Shown: positions 21,858-34,020, numbered from the stretch's first letter. The stretch: 64,000 nucleotides of DNA from Iris pallida (GCA_029216955.1 JANAVB010010791.1:2940799-3004798), one strand, 5' to 3'. The notes: generated by a model not told the origin, from the letters alone. Translations and numbers: made by a program.

Positions 21858-22960
21858 ATCTTCTCTGTCTCATGTTCAGTTTCTTCTGAGTAAAGATGTA
21901 CTTCAGACTTTTGTGGTCTGTGTATATATCCACTCGATCACCGTACAAGTAATGCCTCCATAGCTTCAAAACGAATACTCCTGCTGCCAATTCTAAGTCA
22001 TGAGTTGGATAATTCTTCTCGTGGTCTCAAACTTGCCTAGATGCATATGCTATCACCTTTCCATGCTGCATGAGGACACACCCAAGTCCCTTTCCTGATG
22101 CGTCACAATATACAGTAAAATCTTTGGGTCCAACCGGCAATGTGAGAATGGGTGCCGATATCAATTTCTGCTTCAAATTCTCAAATGATGGCTGGCATTC
22201 TGTCGACCAGACGAATGGCACATCCTTCCGTGTCAAGCGGGTAATGGGTGCTGAAAGTCTTGCGAAGTCTGAGATGAACCTTCTGTAATATCCTGCCAAT
22301 CCTAAGAAACTATGCACATCAGCTACGGTCTTGGGTACTGGCCAACCCTCTACTGCTTCTACCTTCTTGGGATCCACTGCTACTCCAGCTTCTGATATGA
22401 TGTGCCCCAAGAATGAAATTTGATCTATCCAAAACTCCCACATGCTGAGCTTGGCGTACAACTGGTTCTTTCTCAGAACCTGTAACACTTTTCTGAGGTG
22501 ATCTTCATGCTCTTCTTCATTAACTGAGTATACGATAATGTCGTCAAGGAACACAACGACAAAATGATCTAAGTATGGCATAAAGATGCGGTTCATCAAA
22601 TCCATAAATATTGCTGGAGCATTGGTCAAACCAAACGACATAACTAGGAACTCGTAATGCCCGTACTTCGACCTGAAGATGATACCCTGACCGAAGATCT
22701 ATCTTAGAAAAAACTCTTGCTTTGCTCAATTGATCAAACAAGTCGTCGATTCTAGGTAATGGGTACTTGTTCTTTACTGTCGCCGCATTGAGCTTTCTGT
22801 AGTCAATGCATAGTCTTGATGACCCATCCTTCTTTCCTACAAGTACCACTGGTGCTGTCCATGGTGATTCGCTGTCTCGAATAAACTTTTTTGCCTTCAG
22901 TTCCTCTACGTGCTGATACACCTTAGCCTGCTCGAAATCTGCCATTCTGTAAACTCGATC
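21858..22960 (-). pseudogene. Gypsy reverse transcriptase and RNase H, with internal deletion
   Basis: RT motifs are visible on the - strand: [48 protein letters not shown], then [12 protein letters not shown] and the catalytic VFLDDI, followed by HVISEAG-like and RRFISDFA blocks and the RNase H start [14 protein letters not shown]. Between SGYH-LQ (about 22705) and KYGHYEF (about 22670) roughly a dozen conserved codons are missing and the frame changes, so this is a deletion. A TGA at 22961-22963 separates it from protease, and a TGA just below 22030 cuts RNase H. Order RT-RNase H-integrase is diagnostic of gypsy. Confidence 0.92.
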
Positions 22961-23713
22961 TCATATCGGTTGAGTTCCAGGTGCCAATTCTATACTGAAC
23001 TCAATGTCCCTAACCGGGGGTAAACCTGGAAGTTCTTCGGGAAATACATCAATGAACTCTTCAACTACCTTCAGAACTGGAGCTTCTTCCATAGCCGCTG
23101 CTATTCCTTCTTCTTGTTGGGTTGCCACTGATCTGACTAGGGTAAATCGTTCCATGCCTGGAATATTAAAAGATACACTCCCTCTACGACAATCTATTGT
23201 GGCACAACTGTCTTTCAGCCAGTCCATGCCTAAGATGATGTCAAAATTCTTCATAGGAAATTCTATCAACCTGACGGGTAAGGGACGCCCGTACACTACA
23301 ACACTACATACTAGAATAATTCTACTAACTTTTACGAGCCCATTACCAGTGAGTATATTCAACCTCCCTGGCAATGCCTCGAATTCCATTCCTAGTCGTG
23401 TCTCAAATTGTACATATATAAATGAGTGTGATGCTCCCGAATCAAACAATGCTACTGCGGGATATGAGGCGACGAGAATATTACCTGCCACAACATCTTC
23501 CGATGCTAATGCCTCTTCCAAGGACAGATTGAATGCCTGCCCTCGACCTCCTTGTTGGTTCCCATGCTGCGGTCTAGCCTGGTGCTGCTGCTGGCCCCTG
23601 CCTTGGTGATGCTGGGGTGGTCTATGTTGTTGCTGCTGCATCGGCGGTCCCTGCTGCCAAACCATCTGAGCCTGTGACATCAACGAACGTTGTGCCAATG
23701 GCCTCACTGCCAC
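22961..23713 (-). pseudogene. Gypsy aspartic protease region
   Basis: A Gln/His-rich linker (QQQQHRPPQHHQGRGQQQH) is followed by the retropepsin motif ALFDSGASHSFI and a hydrophobic ILGMDWL block, as in plant gypsy proteases. It ends at the run-up to RT (PPVRDIEFSIELAPGT). The frame continues from Gag past a TAA at about 23759-23761 and into RT past a TGA at 22961. Confidence 0.9.
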
Positions 23714-24500
23714 CGCTGGTCCTCGATACTGGCCTGCCCCTGGTGCTGGCAGAGCAGGAAATTATACTGGTCCTCCTAACCTCGAATTCATAGGACAGGT
23801 GAAAACCCGATGATCTGGACTTCCACATATCAAACACTGTCCGTTTAATGTCCGACACATGTCTCTAGTGTGCCCTACCTTCCTACAATAAGTGCAGCCC
23901 GTAGGGGGTTGCTGGTTCTTCCTCTGTTGTTGTTGTTGCTTTGTTGGTGGTGCTGGCCCTCGCATCGCCACATCGTGAATACGAATGCCAGGAGACGGTG
24001 TAACTCGGGGCGCTACTCCCCCTTCTCCTTCAATCTGATTGTGAGATCTCTTCTGACCTCCAGTCCTTGCTGTGATCCTCTGAATGGTGAGCTCATGCCT
24101 TCGAATTGCCGTCAATACCTCATCAAAAGTCTGGTAGTTGTGCCCCTCTATCAATTGCAAGAGTTCAAGATGAAACCCTTGCTGAAACCTCATAGCCCTC
24201 TGGCTCTCCGTTGCTACCATCTCTGGGGCGAATCTACTTAGTCTGCAGAACTCGGCTGCATAAGCATCCACTGTCTTGCCAGCCTACTTGAGGTTGATAA
24301 ACTTCTGTTGTAGCTTAAACTATGCCATAACTCCATAGTACTTCGTCTTGAATCTTGCAGTAAAATTGTCCCAAGCAACATGACGTCTAATGCCCACTTC
24401 TTCTGATTCCCACCAATCACGTGTGAGGTCCTGAAGTAATAGCTTCACTAGATCCACACGTTCTTCTGTCGGAACCTTCGCCGCTGTCAGAATAGCCTCA
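23714..24500 (-). pseudogene. Gypsy Gag, N-terminally truncated
   Basis: The retrotransposon Gag fold region reads WWES ... ARFKTKYYG ... LSRFAPEMVATESQRAMRFQQG. A Pro/Gln-rich stretch and two CCHC knuckles (CTYCRKVGHTRDMC and CLICGSPDHRVFTC) follow. TAG codons near 24327 and 24283 and a TAA near 23759 interrupt the frame. Similarity stops abruptly at about 24500, where repeat-rich DNA of the adjacent MULE begins, so the Gag N-terminus, leader, primer-binding site and 5' LTR are gone. Confidence 0.9.
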
Positions 24501-25110
24501 ACATATAGTTTACATCAAACATGGGCATTCCAACATATAGTTTACATCAAAGTATGAAGTTATATTCCTGTTCAAAACATACAGTTTACATCAAACATGG
24601 GCATTCCAAATGACACAGTTACATTCCTGAACACACAAAGAATTATTTGGATACTTCAAACAAAGAATTCATTGGATACTGAACAAACAAAGAAGTATGA
24701 AGTTACATTCTGCAACAAACAAAGAAGTATGCTTCCAAAAAGTGAACATAGAAAAGAAGTATGCTTCATAAAGCTTCAAAATGCTGAACATACAAGCAAA
24801 CATGCTTCCAAAAGCTTCAAAATGCCTTAACAGAGCATTCAAGTTTACATACTACAGTTAGTGCTTCAAAATGCCTTAACAGAACATTCAAGTTTACATA
24901 GAAAAGACTTCTAGCATACAGTTAGTACTTCATACAGTTAGTACTGCTTCAAAAAGACAAGCAAGCATACATTCATTACACTTTAAACTGCTTCAAAAAA
25001 ATCATATTGCTTCAAACTGCTTCAAACAAAAGAACATTCAAACTGACACATGCTACTTCAAAAATTCCTATTACTGCTTCAAGCTGCTTCAAAATGCTTC
25101 AAAAATTCCT
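24500..25110. repeat. Low-complexity repeats at the MULE left end
   Basis: Short overlapping repeats such as CATATAGTTTACATCAAACA then TGGGCATTCC (24513 and 24580 regions), AAGAAGTATGCTTC and GCTTCAAAATGC recur throughout. No coding sense is seen. A terminal or 3' untranslated role is possible. Confidence 0.65.
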
Positions 25111-25980
25111 ATTGTTGCTGCTTGCTCTTGCTGCTATTGCTGAAGGATTCTTGAAGGATTGAAGGATTGTGGCTATTGCTGCTGATTGTTCCCAAATTTA
25201 CTCTGACACTAGTATTCCATGGAGGTCTAAACACAAAATTCATTGGCCTCCTTGGTGGTAGAATTGTTACAATATTATTAGTCCTGACAAACACTCCCAG
25301 GTTTTGATGTATCAGTTCACTCCCAAACTTGAAGGGAATAGTAAATGAGTGAGGAGGTTGAGTACTTGGATGCATCAAATTGGAAGAACCTGGAGTTGAA
25401 TTGGAAGGAACTGATTATTGTTGTGGTGATGAAGGTATTTGTGGTCCTCCTATGGCCATAGCATCCTTCTTCTTACCCCTTGAAGTCTTTGGCCTCTTGT
25501 AAGCAGTGTCAGTCTTTCGTGGTACCCTTTGTTTTGGTTCTTTGGGTGGTCTTGGTGCCCTTGGTGTTCTCTGGTTCCCTCCAACTGGTCCTCCTTGACA
25601 ACCTCTAGCATTATGATCATCTGGTAACTTGCACCTCCCACAAATCCTCTGCTTCTTGCCAGACCTCGATAACTCATCAGCCTCCCTCCTCCTAACACCA
25701 TTTGTCTTCTAGGTTTCCTTCTTGTAGCAGATGGACCAACTTCATATGGTGGTTGTAAAGAAATATAGAACAAAATAGATATTAGTGACTTGATCCCATA
25801 AGCTTTGCAATGGAACAAATATAGAACAAAATAGATGTTAAGAAAACAATGTAAACTTACTTGATCCCATAAGCTTTGCTGAGGAAATGGAACAATCTTC
25901 CCAGCATAAGCCTCCTTGTAGGTATTAACATGACAGTAGTGACTTGTGAACCTATACCAAGACAAGTATTTTATGAGCAA
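25110..25980 (-). pseudogene. MULE C-terminal basic tail with zinc knuckle
   Basis: In pieces on the - strand: a knuckle-like CRICGRCKLPDDHNARGC, a Lys/Arg/Pro-rich segment (RAPRPPKEPKQRVPRKTD), GGPQIPSSPQQ, a stop near 25420, then a Ser/Asn-rich end (25378-25109). Plant MuDR-type transposases commonly finish with a SWIM finger followed by such a basic knuckle tail. Assignment rests on position and composition. Confidence 0.6.
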
Positions 25981-26139
25981 AAGAATATAAACTGCTATAT
26001 GTATTTATACTGCTATGTATCTATAATGTATCTATAATGTCTATACTGCTATACACTTTTTATACTGTTATATATATCTATAATGTATCTATATTGCTAT
26101 ACTTATATTGTCTATGTGGGCCTAATAGGTAATAGTGCA

Positions 26140-27564
26140 GCTACAACATGTACACATTGTATCCCTGTTAAATTCCATACATGACAGTCACAAGTTTTGG
26201 CTTTAATATCAACTACCATCTATTTTCAATGGAGAACACACTTGTGGCACAAAATGACCCCTCATCAGCACCATTGACCTGAAACTAGTTGACTTGCTTT
26301 GACCTGTGCTCAATGATCTTCTTTACTTTTGGAGTCAAGTCATTCTCATCCCAGGCTTTAGAAACCATCTTCTTATCATATATCAATTGCATGACCATCA
26401 TATGATACATCTCCACAATCATAGTGATGGGCCTTCCTCTGATGTCCCTTATCCAACTGTTGAAGCTCTCAGAGAAGTTATTGGTTATGTGCTCACACTT
26501 GGATGTCTTATCAAAGAATGATCTGCACCATCTTCTCATGTCCTCTTCCATCAGATACTGAAGACCCTCTAGACATTGTTCAGAAAGTCCTTTGATCCAT
26601 TTAGCAGTATCAACCTCTCTGTAGGCCCTAGCTGCACCACAGGTAAGATGCTTCAACTGTAGGCTACCACTGATACGAGACTTGAAGTTCTTATAGAAAT
26701 GTCTGAAACAAAATTTGTGGGGTTGTCCATAGAATTCAGTGTCTACTGCACTCCCTAGGTCTTTCTGCTTGTCAGATATAAATGTTATATTCCCTGGATG
26801 TTGCAACAACTTGTCCTTAATAATTGAAAGGAAATGGCCCCATGTAGCTTCTCACTCAGATGTGCAAAGATAGATGGATAGGGGGAACAACCAATTGTTA
26901 CCATCTAAAGCAGTTGCTGACAAACACACACCCCCATGCTTTCCTTTCAAATGACATCCATCTGACCCAACTAATGGTCTACAACCTTTTATGAACCCTG
27001 TGAAGCTTGCATTGTACCCTATGCATAAGTAGCCAAATTCAGTAGTCCCTGCTATATTCCCACAGGATGCTACACTCCCAGGATTGGATTTCATGACCTG
27101 CTGTTCAACCTGAGGATATTTTCTATAACTTTCATCATAACCACCAAACAACTTTTCTTTTACTTTGAATAATGCCATATGTGCAGTCCAATAGGAGACC
27201 TTAACTGTAAATTTGGACCACATCTGCCTCTGAATATCCTTTGCCTTCCATGAATTGTGGTGTGCTTTAATGTCATCTTCCAACACATCAACTATGAACT
27301 TGCTGTTAGCCATTTTGTTTGAGAGCTTTGAGGTATGCTTGCAAGTGTAGGCTTCATTAAGCTAATTGTACATGTAGTCCTGTCAGGTGAAATTCTGACC
27401 CTGCACAACCATGGACATGTCTCTTCTTCACACACACCCCATATCCTATTCGATTCATTCTTAACAAATTTTATTTCAAACCTGTTCTTTATAGCAAAAG
27501 TCCTTAAAAATCTTCTGCACTCACTAGGATTCATCCATTGTTGACCTAGGACTAGTTCACCCAC
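26140..27564 (-). pseudogene. MuDR-family transposase core, broken
   Basis: The - strand gives, in order, a DNA-binding region of the MuDR type (27564-27330: RRFLRTFAIKNRFEIKFVKN ... CPWLCRVR), a frameshift near 27310-27345, a helical block (WSKFTVKVSYWTAHMAL), the MULE DDE domain with first Asp in VGSDGCHLKGKHGG (about 26960) and second Asp in FISDKQKDL (about 26770), and the CFRHFYKNF block. A TGA near 26850 lies between the two. The C-terminal SWIM zinc finger (C-D-C-H ... C-V-H) is readable at about 26140-26200. The family cuts and pastes DNA with 9-base TSDs. This copy is inactive. Confidence 0.92.
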
Positions 27565-27774
27565 AATTGGAGCCTAGTATTCCTGCTCACCCATCTCACC
27601 CTCAATGTATAAGTCATCAAAGATGATCACATTCAGAAGCAGATGATGGACAACTATGGTATTCCTCTTCATGCTTAAGTTCATCAATTTGAACTTTCTT
27701 CCTTCTCTACAACTCTTCCCTCTGAAACTCTATATCTTCCTCCCATTCTTCATTTTTGTTTTCTAAAATGTCTT
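27565..27774 (-). other. Acidic linker remnant of the MULE protein
   Basis: The - strand reads Glu-rich sequence (ENKNEEWEEDIEFQREEL) with stops, consistent with the acidic linker between PB1-like and DNA-binding domains. It is cut at 27775, where unrelated sequence begins. Confidence 0.45.
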
Positions 27775-30038
27775 TGTTCGACGTAACAAAAGGTTGAACG
27801 AACTTTTTGCTTTATTAAACGTATAAGGTATCTGTTTACAAAGAAGGAAGTCCTAAACAAGATATTCTAAGTACAGGGAGAAGAGGTTTCTAGGAATGTG
27901 CGACGGTGGAGATCGAGCACTACAGCGGCTCCTTTACTCCGTTGACGATCTGACGATGAATCAACCTTGCTACGGCTCTCTGGCGGCTTTGATGTGACTC
28001 TGGAGTCACCGATCAAGAGGCTGTCTGGATGAGAAGATCCCTTGAAGATGGTTGGTTGGTTCTTTGGTTGATAGGTGGATGCGGGTGGTCGACTCTTCGT
28101 GGATGGAGATCGCTCTCCTTTGAAGATTGTCGATTTTTAATATTCCTTCTGTCTTTTTCGATGCTTTGGTAGAAGAAGAACTCCTCCTATTTATAGAGAA
28201 TCGAGAACATATGCGATGTGCATTAGGGTTCCCGAGATATGAAAGAATATGCTGTCATTGCACGGTTTGGACTTCTGCGGTGCTGACACGTGGCGGACAT
28301 CGAGATTTCCCTCAAACGAGATCTCTGGTGGTTATAAACATAACCGAAGGAGGTGACACGTGGTGCGTGCCGATTTGCTTGCTTGGATACAGCCGAGTAT
28401 GTCCTAGGATTTCATCTTAGATTTGGAGTCTGATTGATCCTCATCTAAGATTTAAATCAATCTGATATAATATCAATCATGATTTAATCCCAATCTTCTC
28501 TACAAGAGGTGGTTTAAACAAACTAATTGGGGGTGGACCCATGCTTCCTGTGCCTCTGGTGAGGACTAAGTGCTGCTGTGCTTCTGTGGCGACGAGTAGA
28601 TCGTGCTTTTGGAGATGACGGAACCTCTGTTCTTTCAGGCGACGAGTGGACTTGGCTTCGAATGACGACGAGACTTCTGTGCGTATAGAGCAACTTACGA
28701 AGCTGTGTTTCAGACTACCAGAGTCACTGTGCTGTAGGCGACAAGTAGGCTTATGCTTCAGGTTGGCGAGGTTACTGTGATTTTGGAGCGACATGTTGAC
28801 TTGCATTGGTTGCGATAGGAGTTTCCAAGTCTCTTGTAGAGAAGTGACTTAAGCTTCTGATCCGGAGCAGATGACTGCACCGTAGGAATGGAGATAGTGT
28901 GAGCATATCACCATCCTGGGCCTCATACGGACGCAGGTAAGTAGCTGCCCCTCTGAACAGTGGAGTCGTTGGCTTCGAAAGAAAGGGTATGATACCCTTG
29001 CGTGTCTGAGATTGGCACAGGTAGATAGCTGCGCCTCTAGAGTGAAGACACTGGCTTCGGGAATAAAAGAAGGGGAGGAGGGCCCTACCACCATCTTGTT
29101 CATGAGGTCGGCGCAGGCAGGTGGCTGCGCCTCTGGCTTGAAGACTCTGGCTTCTTCAAAGTAAAGAGCGATAAATACCCGCTCTTTAATGACTTCTTTC
29201 TTAATTGCCACTGTAATATAGGGAATTCCAAGGGTCCGAGGTCAACATTCAAAGTACTGAGTCTTAGGTTTGTCCCATTAATATGGAAATTCTGACCGTC
29301 GGCCATGTGATGTGCGCTCTTGGCCACTTTCGGTCCTATAAAAGGGAAAGTTCTCCTCTGAAGAGTCACTGTCTTCTTCTCGGCATCCTTCACCACCATG
29401 CGAGATCCAAACTTAACTTCGAACGGCGATCGACCTTGTGTAAGTTGGCTGCTGGTTGTGGCTTCTCTCGTTTGTAGGAGCCACATTCTTATGGAGGAAC
29501 TCTGTGTAGAAGGAATCATCACTGCCCTTAAGAAGTATGCAAATGTCCTTCTTAGGGAGTTCGACTCTGGGCGACGTCTGAGGGATGTGGGAGATCCAAG
29601 CCACGGGCTCAAGATCGGTTTCTCACCCGATGAATAACCGGTCGTGCTCTGCCTTGATCTTTGGGAGCAATAGGGCTTCGCCGTGCTGTGGTTCTGGGTC
29701 TTCCACTGCTTCAGTATATATTGGAGCTCTAGCTTCTCTTGGTGACAAGAGGGTTGGCTCTGATGACGCTGTGAGTCGGTGGAGAAGAGACTTTGATGTA
29801 GACTGTATATTTCTCTTCTTCCTATGACGATCACACTGTGAAGGCTTCCTATTGAAGATGATCCTTCCCTTATGTTCATAGAAATTTCTATTCTTATCTA
29901 TGTAACAAAGACCTTGTAATTGATCCTTGTAAATGAGATTCAAGAAACTTCTTTCTTATTACTTGCGATAGGCCTGTGTAATAGACATTTGTAGCTACGA
30001 TCAATAAGAAGAGTGCTTTTTCTGAACTTCATCCTGAG
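27775..30038. mobile_element. Unidentified 2.26-kb segment interrupting the MULE
   Basis: The sequence between MULE linker pieces is GC-richer and unrelated. An 8-base match AATGTCTT occurs at both edges (27767-27774 and 30039-30046) and could be a TSD. The ends are not TG...CA and I see no inverted repeats, so the class is unknown. On the - strand 29100-29943 contains stretches that look codon-biased in two frames, and 28849-29211 codes a peptide with three copies of a Cys/Pro repeat from the tandem DNA repeats. No domain is recognised. Confidence 0.4.
28910..29180. repeat. About 90-bp tandem repeats in the unidentified segment
   Basis: Three diverged units share CAGGTARRTAGCTGCGCCTC followed by a 'gaagacactggcttc' block, anchored at 28935, 29018 and 29114. 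The frame stays open across them on the - strand. Confidence 0.7.
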
Positions 30039-30679
30039 AATGTCTTCGTCATTGGTTGGTCTGCGCATCTCACTGTCTGCACCTGTGTGATGTTAGGTTG
30101 GTAGTGGGGACACTAACCTGCGCCATATGTCATCTGGACCATGGTAGGAAGAGGGTGGGTGACAAAAGCACCCTCATGCGCCTTGCATCAGCTGTAATTT
30201 TTCATGCTTCTACAATCTTCATTACTGCTTGGTACATAATCCTCATCCCCCTCCTTTGTTTCTTCCTCTGCGTCATGTACTTCTTCTACCTCTGCTTGTG
30301 TACCCTTTGCCTGTGTACCCACTGCCTGTGTACCCTCACCATCTGTATTTGTACCATCACCTTGTTTTCCAGCCTCTGCTTAACCATCTTTACCCCCAAT
30401 ATTGAAGACTCTTGATGGCATTTCATCCAACTGCTCCTCTGGGAGGTCCACATCACAGTCACTAGGTAGAGGTTCAACATTATCATGTTCCAATTGAGCA
30501 ATAGGTTTTCTAGGTGATTTATGTGCTACTACTCTCTTTATAAGTATTCTCCTATTTTGAACTGCTTGTTTGGTAATTGATGCTTGTGTCTGAATAGGTT
30601 GTTGTTCTTGGCTTGTTTCTTTACCAATCTCTTCTAAGAACTAGTGTATTTCTCCATTTTTGTCAGACAATTGGTTGCC

Positions 30680-30990
30680 AATCATATCCAACAACTCAGC
30701 ATCAGTAAGAACCTCCACTCTTTCACCTTTTTTGAGTCATCAACCCAGCGGTACTTATAACTACCCTCCAAAGTATCACTCTGAATTATGTAGGGTATAT
30801 CCAACAAACTAACCAAGTCTGGGTCCACTTCAACAGCTACATAACTACCATTCATATAGTGGACCCTAAGCACGACCTTCCTACATAATAATACAAGTAT
30901 GCAACATACTTACACACAACAAACTATAGTGAACCCATTCAGAATGCAAAACAATGAATAGACTCAACAATCAATAGAGAGGAAAGTAAA
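30680..30990 (-). pseudogene. PB1-like N-terminal domain of the MULE protein
   Basis: The - strand reads a segment with LRVHYMNGSY, VEVDPDLVSLLDIPYI and YKYRWVDD, matching the PB1-like domain often found before plant MuDR transposases. A one-base frameshift occurs near 30735. A closely similar domain occurs at 33800-34020 in the Pack-MULE (VHEVDPDLISLLDIPYVVQ), which indicates related source elements. Confidence 0.6.
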
Positions 30991-31639
30991 ACTTAGGTTA
31001 GTATAGTATAACTTACAGTGGGAGACTGGCTTTCATCGTATCATCTACCAGAGGAAGCTCTGAACGAGAAAGGGGTTTCTTTTTAGATTGAAAATTTTAG
31101 GTCATAGCTAAGATCTGAAAAAAAGAGGAAAATGTCGCAGGTGCTCAGAGGGAAGAAATACATAATCAATCTTTCATACATTAAAGGAAAAAATTACAAA
31201 AAAATAGAATATTACATGACTTGCAGACTTTGCCATGGGAGCTGGACGATCTTTCTGTAACACACGACGAGATCGAATGGAAGGGGGTTGGGTAAGTGTC
31301 GAAATCGAGAATGGAATTTGGAGATTAGGTCGAAATCGAGAATGAAATTTGGGGATTAGGTTACGGAAGGAAATTTGGTCTTCGACTGAAAAGAGAGTTG
31401 GGGGAGAGAGAGAGACGGTTATGAGTTTATTAAAGGAGGGTAGTTTAGGAATTCAATAAATAGTTTATAAGGGGTAAAAGTCAACAGTTCAAAGAAAGAC
31501 TATTTATGTCCTAAATTTTTCACGAATAGGGGTTTCTGTTAGTCAGGGACGAAAACTGTTAGAAGTGGAAACCGTTTTTCATTAATGTAAAACTGTGGGA
31601 TGTATCTTTAATATGGATAATTCAAAATTTTTTTTTATT

Positions 31640-32064
31640 TAAATGGTCTACAGTCTGACGGAGAGGTGGAGAAGCTCCATGTGGTCCCCACGCTGGTTTA
31701 AATGCTTGGCGCCACACACGACTTTCTTCATCTTTATTTATTTATTATTTATTTACTAATTAGAAAATGTTAAACTGCTCCTTAGGAACATTTACAATTG
31801 ATGATGCCACTCCATTATTTTGGTATCTCACTCTCCAACGAGTCAAAAAGGAGTGATCACGACAGAGACCCTTCGAATTTGAATAGGGAAGTTGGTTTTC
31901 CGGTCTGGACTCCACGACAAGACCCCGGGCTTGAGAGGACGTTTCTGTAAATTATCCCAATTGACTCACAATTTTGTCGCAGCTGCGCGTGCACATTTAT
32001 GGTCCTTGTTGTCGGTACTAAACTACTGGTCCTACTACCCAACGCCCAAATATAATAATAATAA
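31640..32064. other. Short noncoding gap between two MULEs
   Basis: AT-rich sequence ends in a short ATA/TAA run. TAATAATAA at 32056-32064 matches 34807-34815 and is the probable 9-base TSD of the Pack-MULE. No gene is seen. Confidence 0.6.
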
Positions 32065-32361
32065 GAAATAATTTGACTGGCACCCCATTTGATTGATCGA
32101 TTTATACAGTACACCCCACATTGTTTACATATTGTATAAGTAATCCCACTTTAGACGGAAAACGTTCAAAACTAACAGGAATGGAGATGAACCCAATTTT
32201 TCTGACGTAAATACCCCTGTCCGTTGCATATTTTTTAAGTGAAGAAAAAATAGATTGTTCTATCCCTAAAGTACCCCTCCATTCTTCTCTATACATCACG
32301 CACGCAAGTTCCTATCCCTAATCCTGAAATCCTCACAGCACAGCACTTCGACCGAGCTCCC

Positions 32362-32988
32362 ATGGCCGCCTATTCAGCAGAGATTAGGGTAAGTCTTTCC
32401 AGTCTCTCTTCCACTCTCTTTCTTTCTCTCGGACATTGTTAGATTGGTTGGAGATGTTCTCATGTAATTTCTGTATACTCGAAGAACACCCATATTGCAG
32501 ATGAATGTTACTATTTGAGCTCAGCTTGCAAGATTGCAAACTGTAAGGGGATTCGGTACCTCTCGAAGTCAAATATGAAGGCAAATCCTGAAAGAAAATT
32601 TCTGAAGTACCCCCTCTGCTTGGATTTTCAATGGCTGGATGTTGCAATTTACGAAGGCGAGCACGAAAGTTCATCATCAAAAATTCGTAGTGAAGGGTGT
32701 TTCACGTGTGGTGACTTAGGTCATTGGAAGCAACAATGCCCTTGGTCGAAAGCCACTTGCCCTAAACCTAATTGTGGAGGAAAGAGAGATGTCATGGTGT
32801 CAAAAAGGAGCCACAGCTATGGAAGACGATTCTTACAATGTCGAAAATGTAACAACGCATTCCAATGGTTGAATGAGGCTTCTGAACATGGTGACAACCG
32901 ATCTGAGTTGGAAATTCCTGTTCAAATTGTAGTGAACACAACTTTAGAAAAGTTGTGTAAGACATTTGGAAAAGACTTGGCTATGTAA
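32362..32988 (+). CDS. GRF-type zinc-finger protein with CCHC knuckle (captured gene)
   Basis: The main exon (from about 32501) encodes a first GRF-like finger (ANPERKFLKYPL ... DFQWLD), a knuckle CFTCGDLGHWKQQC, then a second GRF-like finger (GRRFLQCRKCNNAFQWLNEA), and a stop at 32986-32988. GRF fingers bind single-stranded nucleic acid in topoisomerase III, NEIL3 and APE2 relatives and occur in many plant and transposon proteins. A possible 5' exon starts at ATG 32362, and a GT-AG intron can be drawn at 32389-32500, but the two exons are then out of phase, so the start is unresolved. The frame is open for about 160 codons. It is probably a host-gene capture in a Pack-MULE. Confidence 0.65.
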
Positions 32989-33299
32989 ACCTCAAATTAT
33001 CTGAAATGAATGCATTCTAATGCAAGAAAGTTTGTTGATTAGTTTTCTGGCTTGGCTATGTAAGAAAGAATGTAACATATTTAACATTGTATTATGAATT
33101 CCAGATTAGTTTCTTGATTAGTTTCTTGATTAGTTGCCTAAAATAAATTTCAGATTTAACATCGTATTATGATGTTACAAAATAGAGAGTAACAAAAGAA
33201 TGCAACAAGAACATACAAAAGAATGCAACAAAAGAATGTAACAGATTTGCCTATCAAAATGAGAGAACCCCATGTTCCTAAATAGACAAGAAACATTCA

Positions 33300-33760
33300 A
33301 TCCAAATATACAAATAGACAACAAAAGAATGTAACAGATTTGCAACAGATTTCTATATACAAAATGAGATAAAACTTGCATATACAGATTTCCATATACA
33401 AAATGAGATTTCCATATACAGATTCAACCCAGTATTTCCATATACAAAATGAGATTTCCATATACAGATTCAACCCAGTATTTCCATATACATATTTCCA
33501 TATAGAGATTTCCATATGCAAACATTCAACCCAGTATTTCCATATACAGATTTCCAACAAAATGAGAGAACAAACATACAAAATGAGATTTCCATATCCA
33601 GATTTCCATATACAGATTTGCAACAGATTAAACTTGCATTCAAACACATCAAAATGAGATTTCCATATCCAGATTTCCATATACAGATTTGCAACAGATT
33701 AAACTTGCATTCAAACACATTAAAATGAGATTTCCATATCCAGATTTTCATATACAAAAT
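33300..33760. repeat. Short interspersed repeats, TTTCCATATACA family
   Basis: Overlapping copies of TTTCCATATACAGATT, TATACAAAATGAGATT and TTCAACCCAGTA recur. A roughly 70-base block around 33588-33657 is repeated directly at 33658-33727. All six-frame readings here are repeat-derived. Confidence 0.85.
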
Positions 33761-33799
33761 GAGAGCACCCCATGTTCCTAAACCAAGTTGTCATTTTTA

Positions 33800-34020
33800 G
33801 TACAAAAAAGTAGGGACATTTATAATAAGATCTTCTCCTAAGAGATAACCCCAGTATTTTCCCATCTTTCATCTGATCAACCCAATAGTACCTATATCTT
33901 GCCTCCACATAGTTACTCTGGACTACGTAAGGAATATCCAGCAGGGAGATCAAGTCTGGGTCCACTTCATGCACAACTGAAGTACCATGTACATGGAACC
34001 TAACCATGTACTTCCTGTAA
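33800..34020 (-). pseudogene. PB1-like domain remnant inside the Pack-MULE
   Basis: The - strand reads VRFHVHGTSVVHEVDPDLIS, LLDIPYVVQSN and YRYYWVDQMKDGKILG, then a stop. This matches the domain at 30680-30990. It shows that the Pack-MULE derives from a MULE encoding this N-terminal domain. Confidence 0.6.

Larger units (their letters stand above)
24500..31640 (-). mobile_element. Decayed Mutator-like element (MULE), split by a foreign segment
   Basis: Read on the - strand: PB1-like N-terminal domain (near 30990-30680), an acidic/Thr-rich linker with TQAVGTQAKGTQAE-type repeats (30420-30270), an interrupting segment (30038-27775), then DNA-binding, DDE and SWIM parts of the transposase (27564-26150) and a basic C-terminal tail (25980-25100). 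The left edge at 24500 abuts truncated gypsy Gag. The right end is not defined; 31400-31630 has UTR/TIR-like sequence resembling the design of the neighbouring Pack-MULE ends. Boundaries are approximate. Confidence 0.7.

Noticed and set aside
27775..30038. Solo LTR interpretation of the segment splitting the MULE
   Set aside because: The outer bases do not give TG...CA and the flanking match is 8 bases, not 5.
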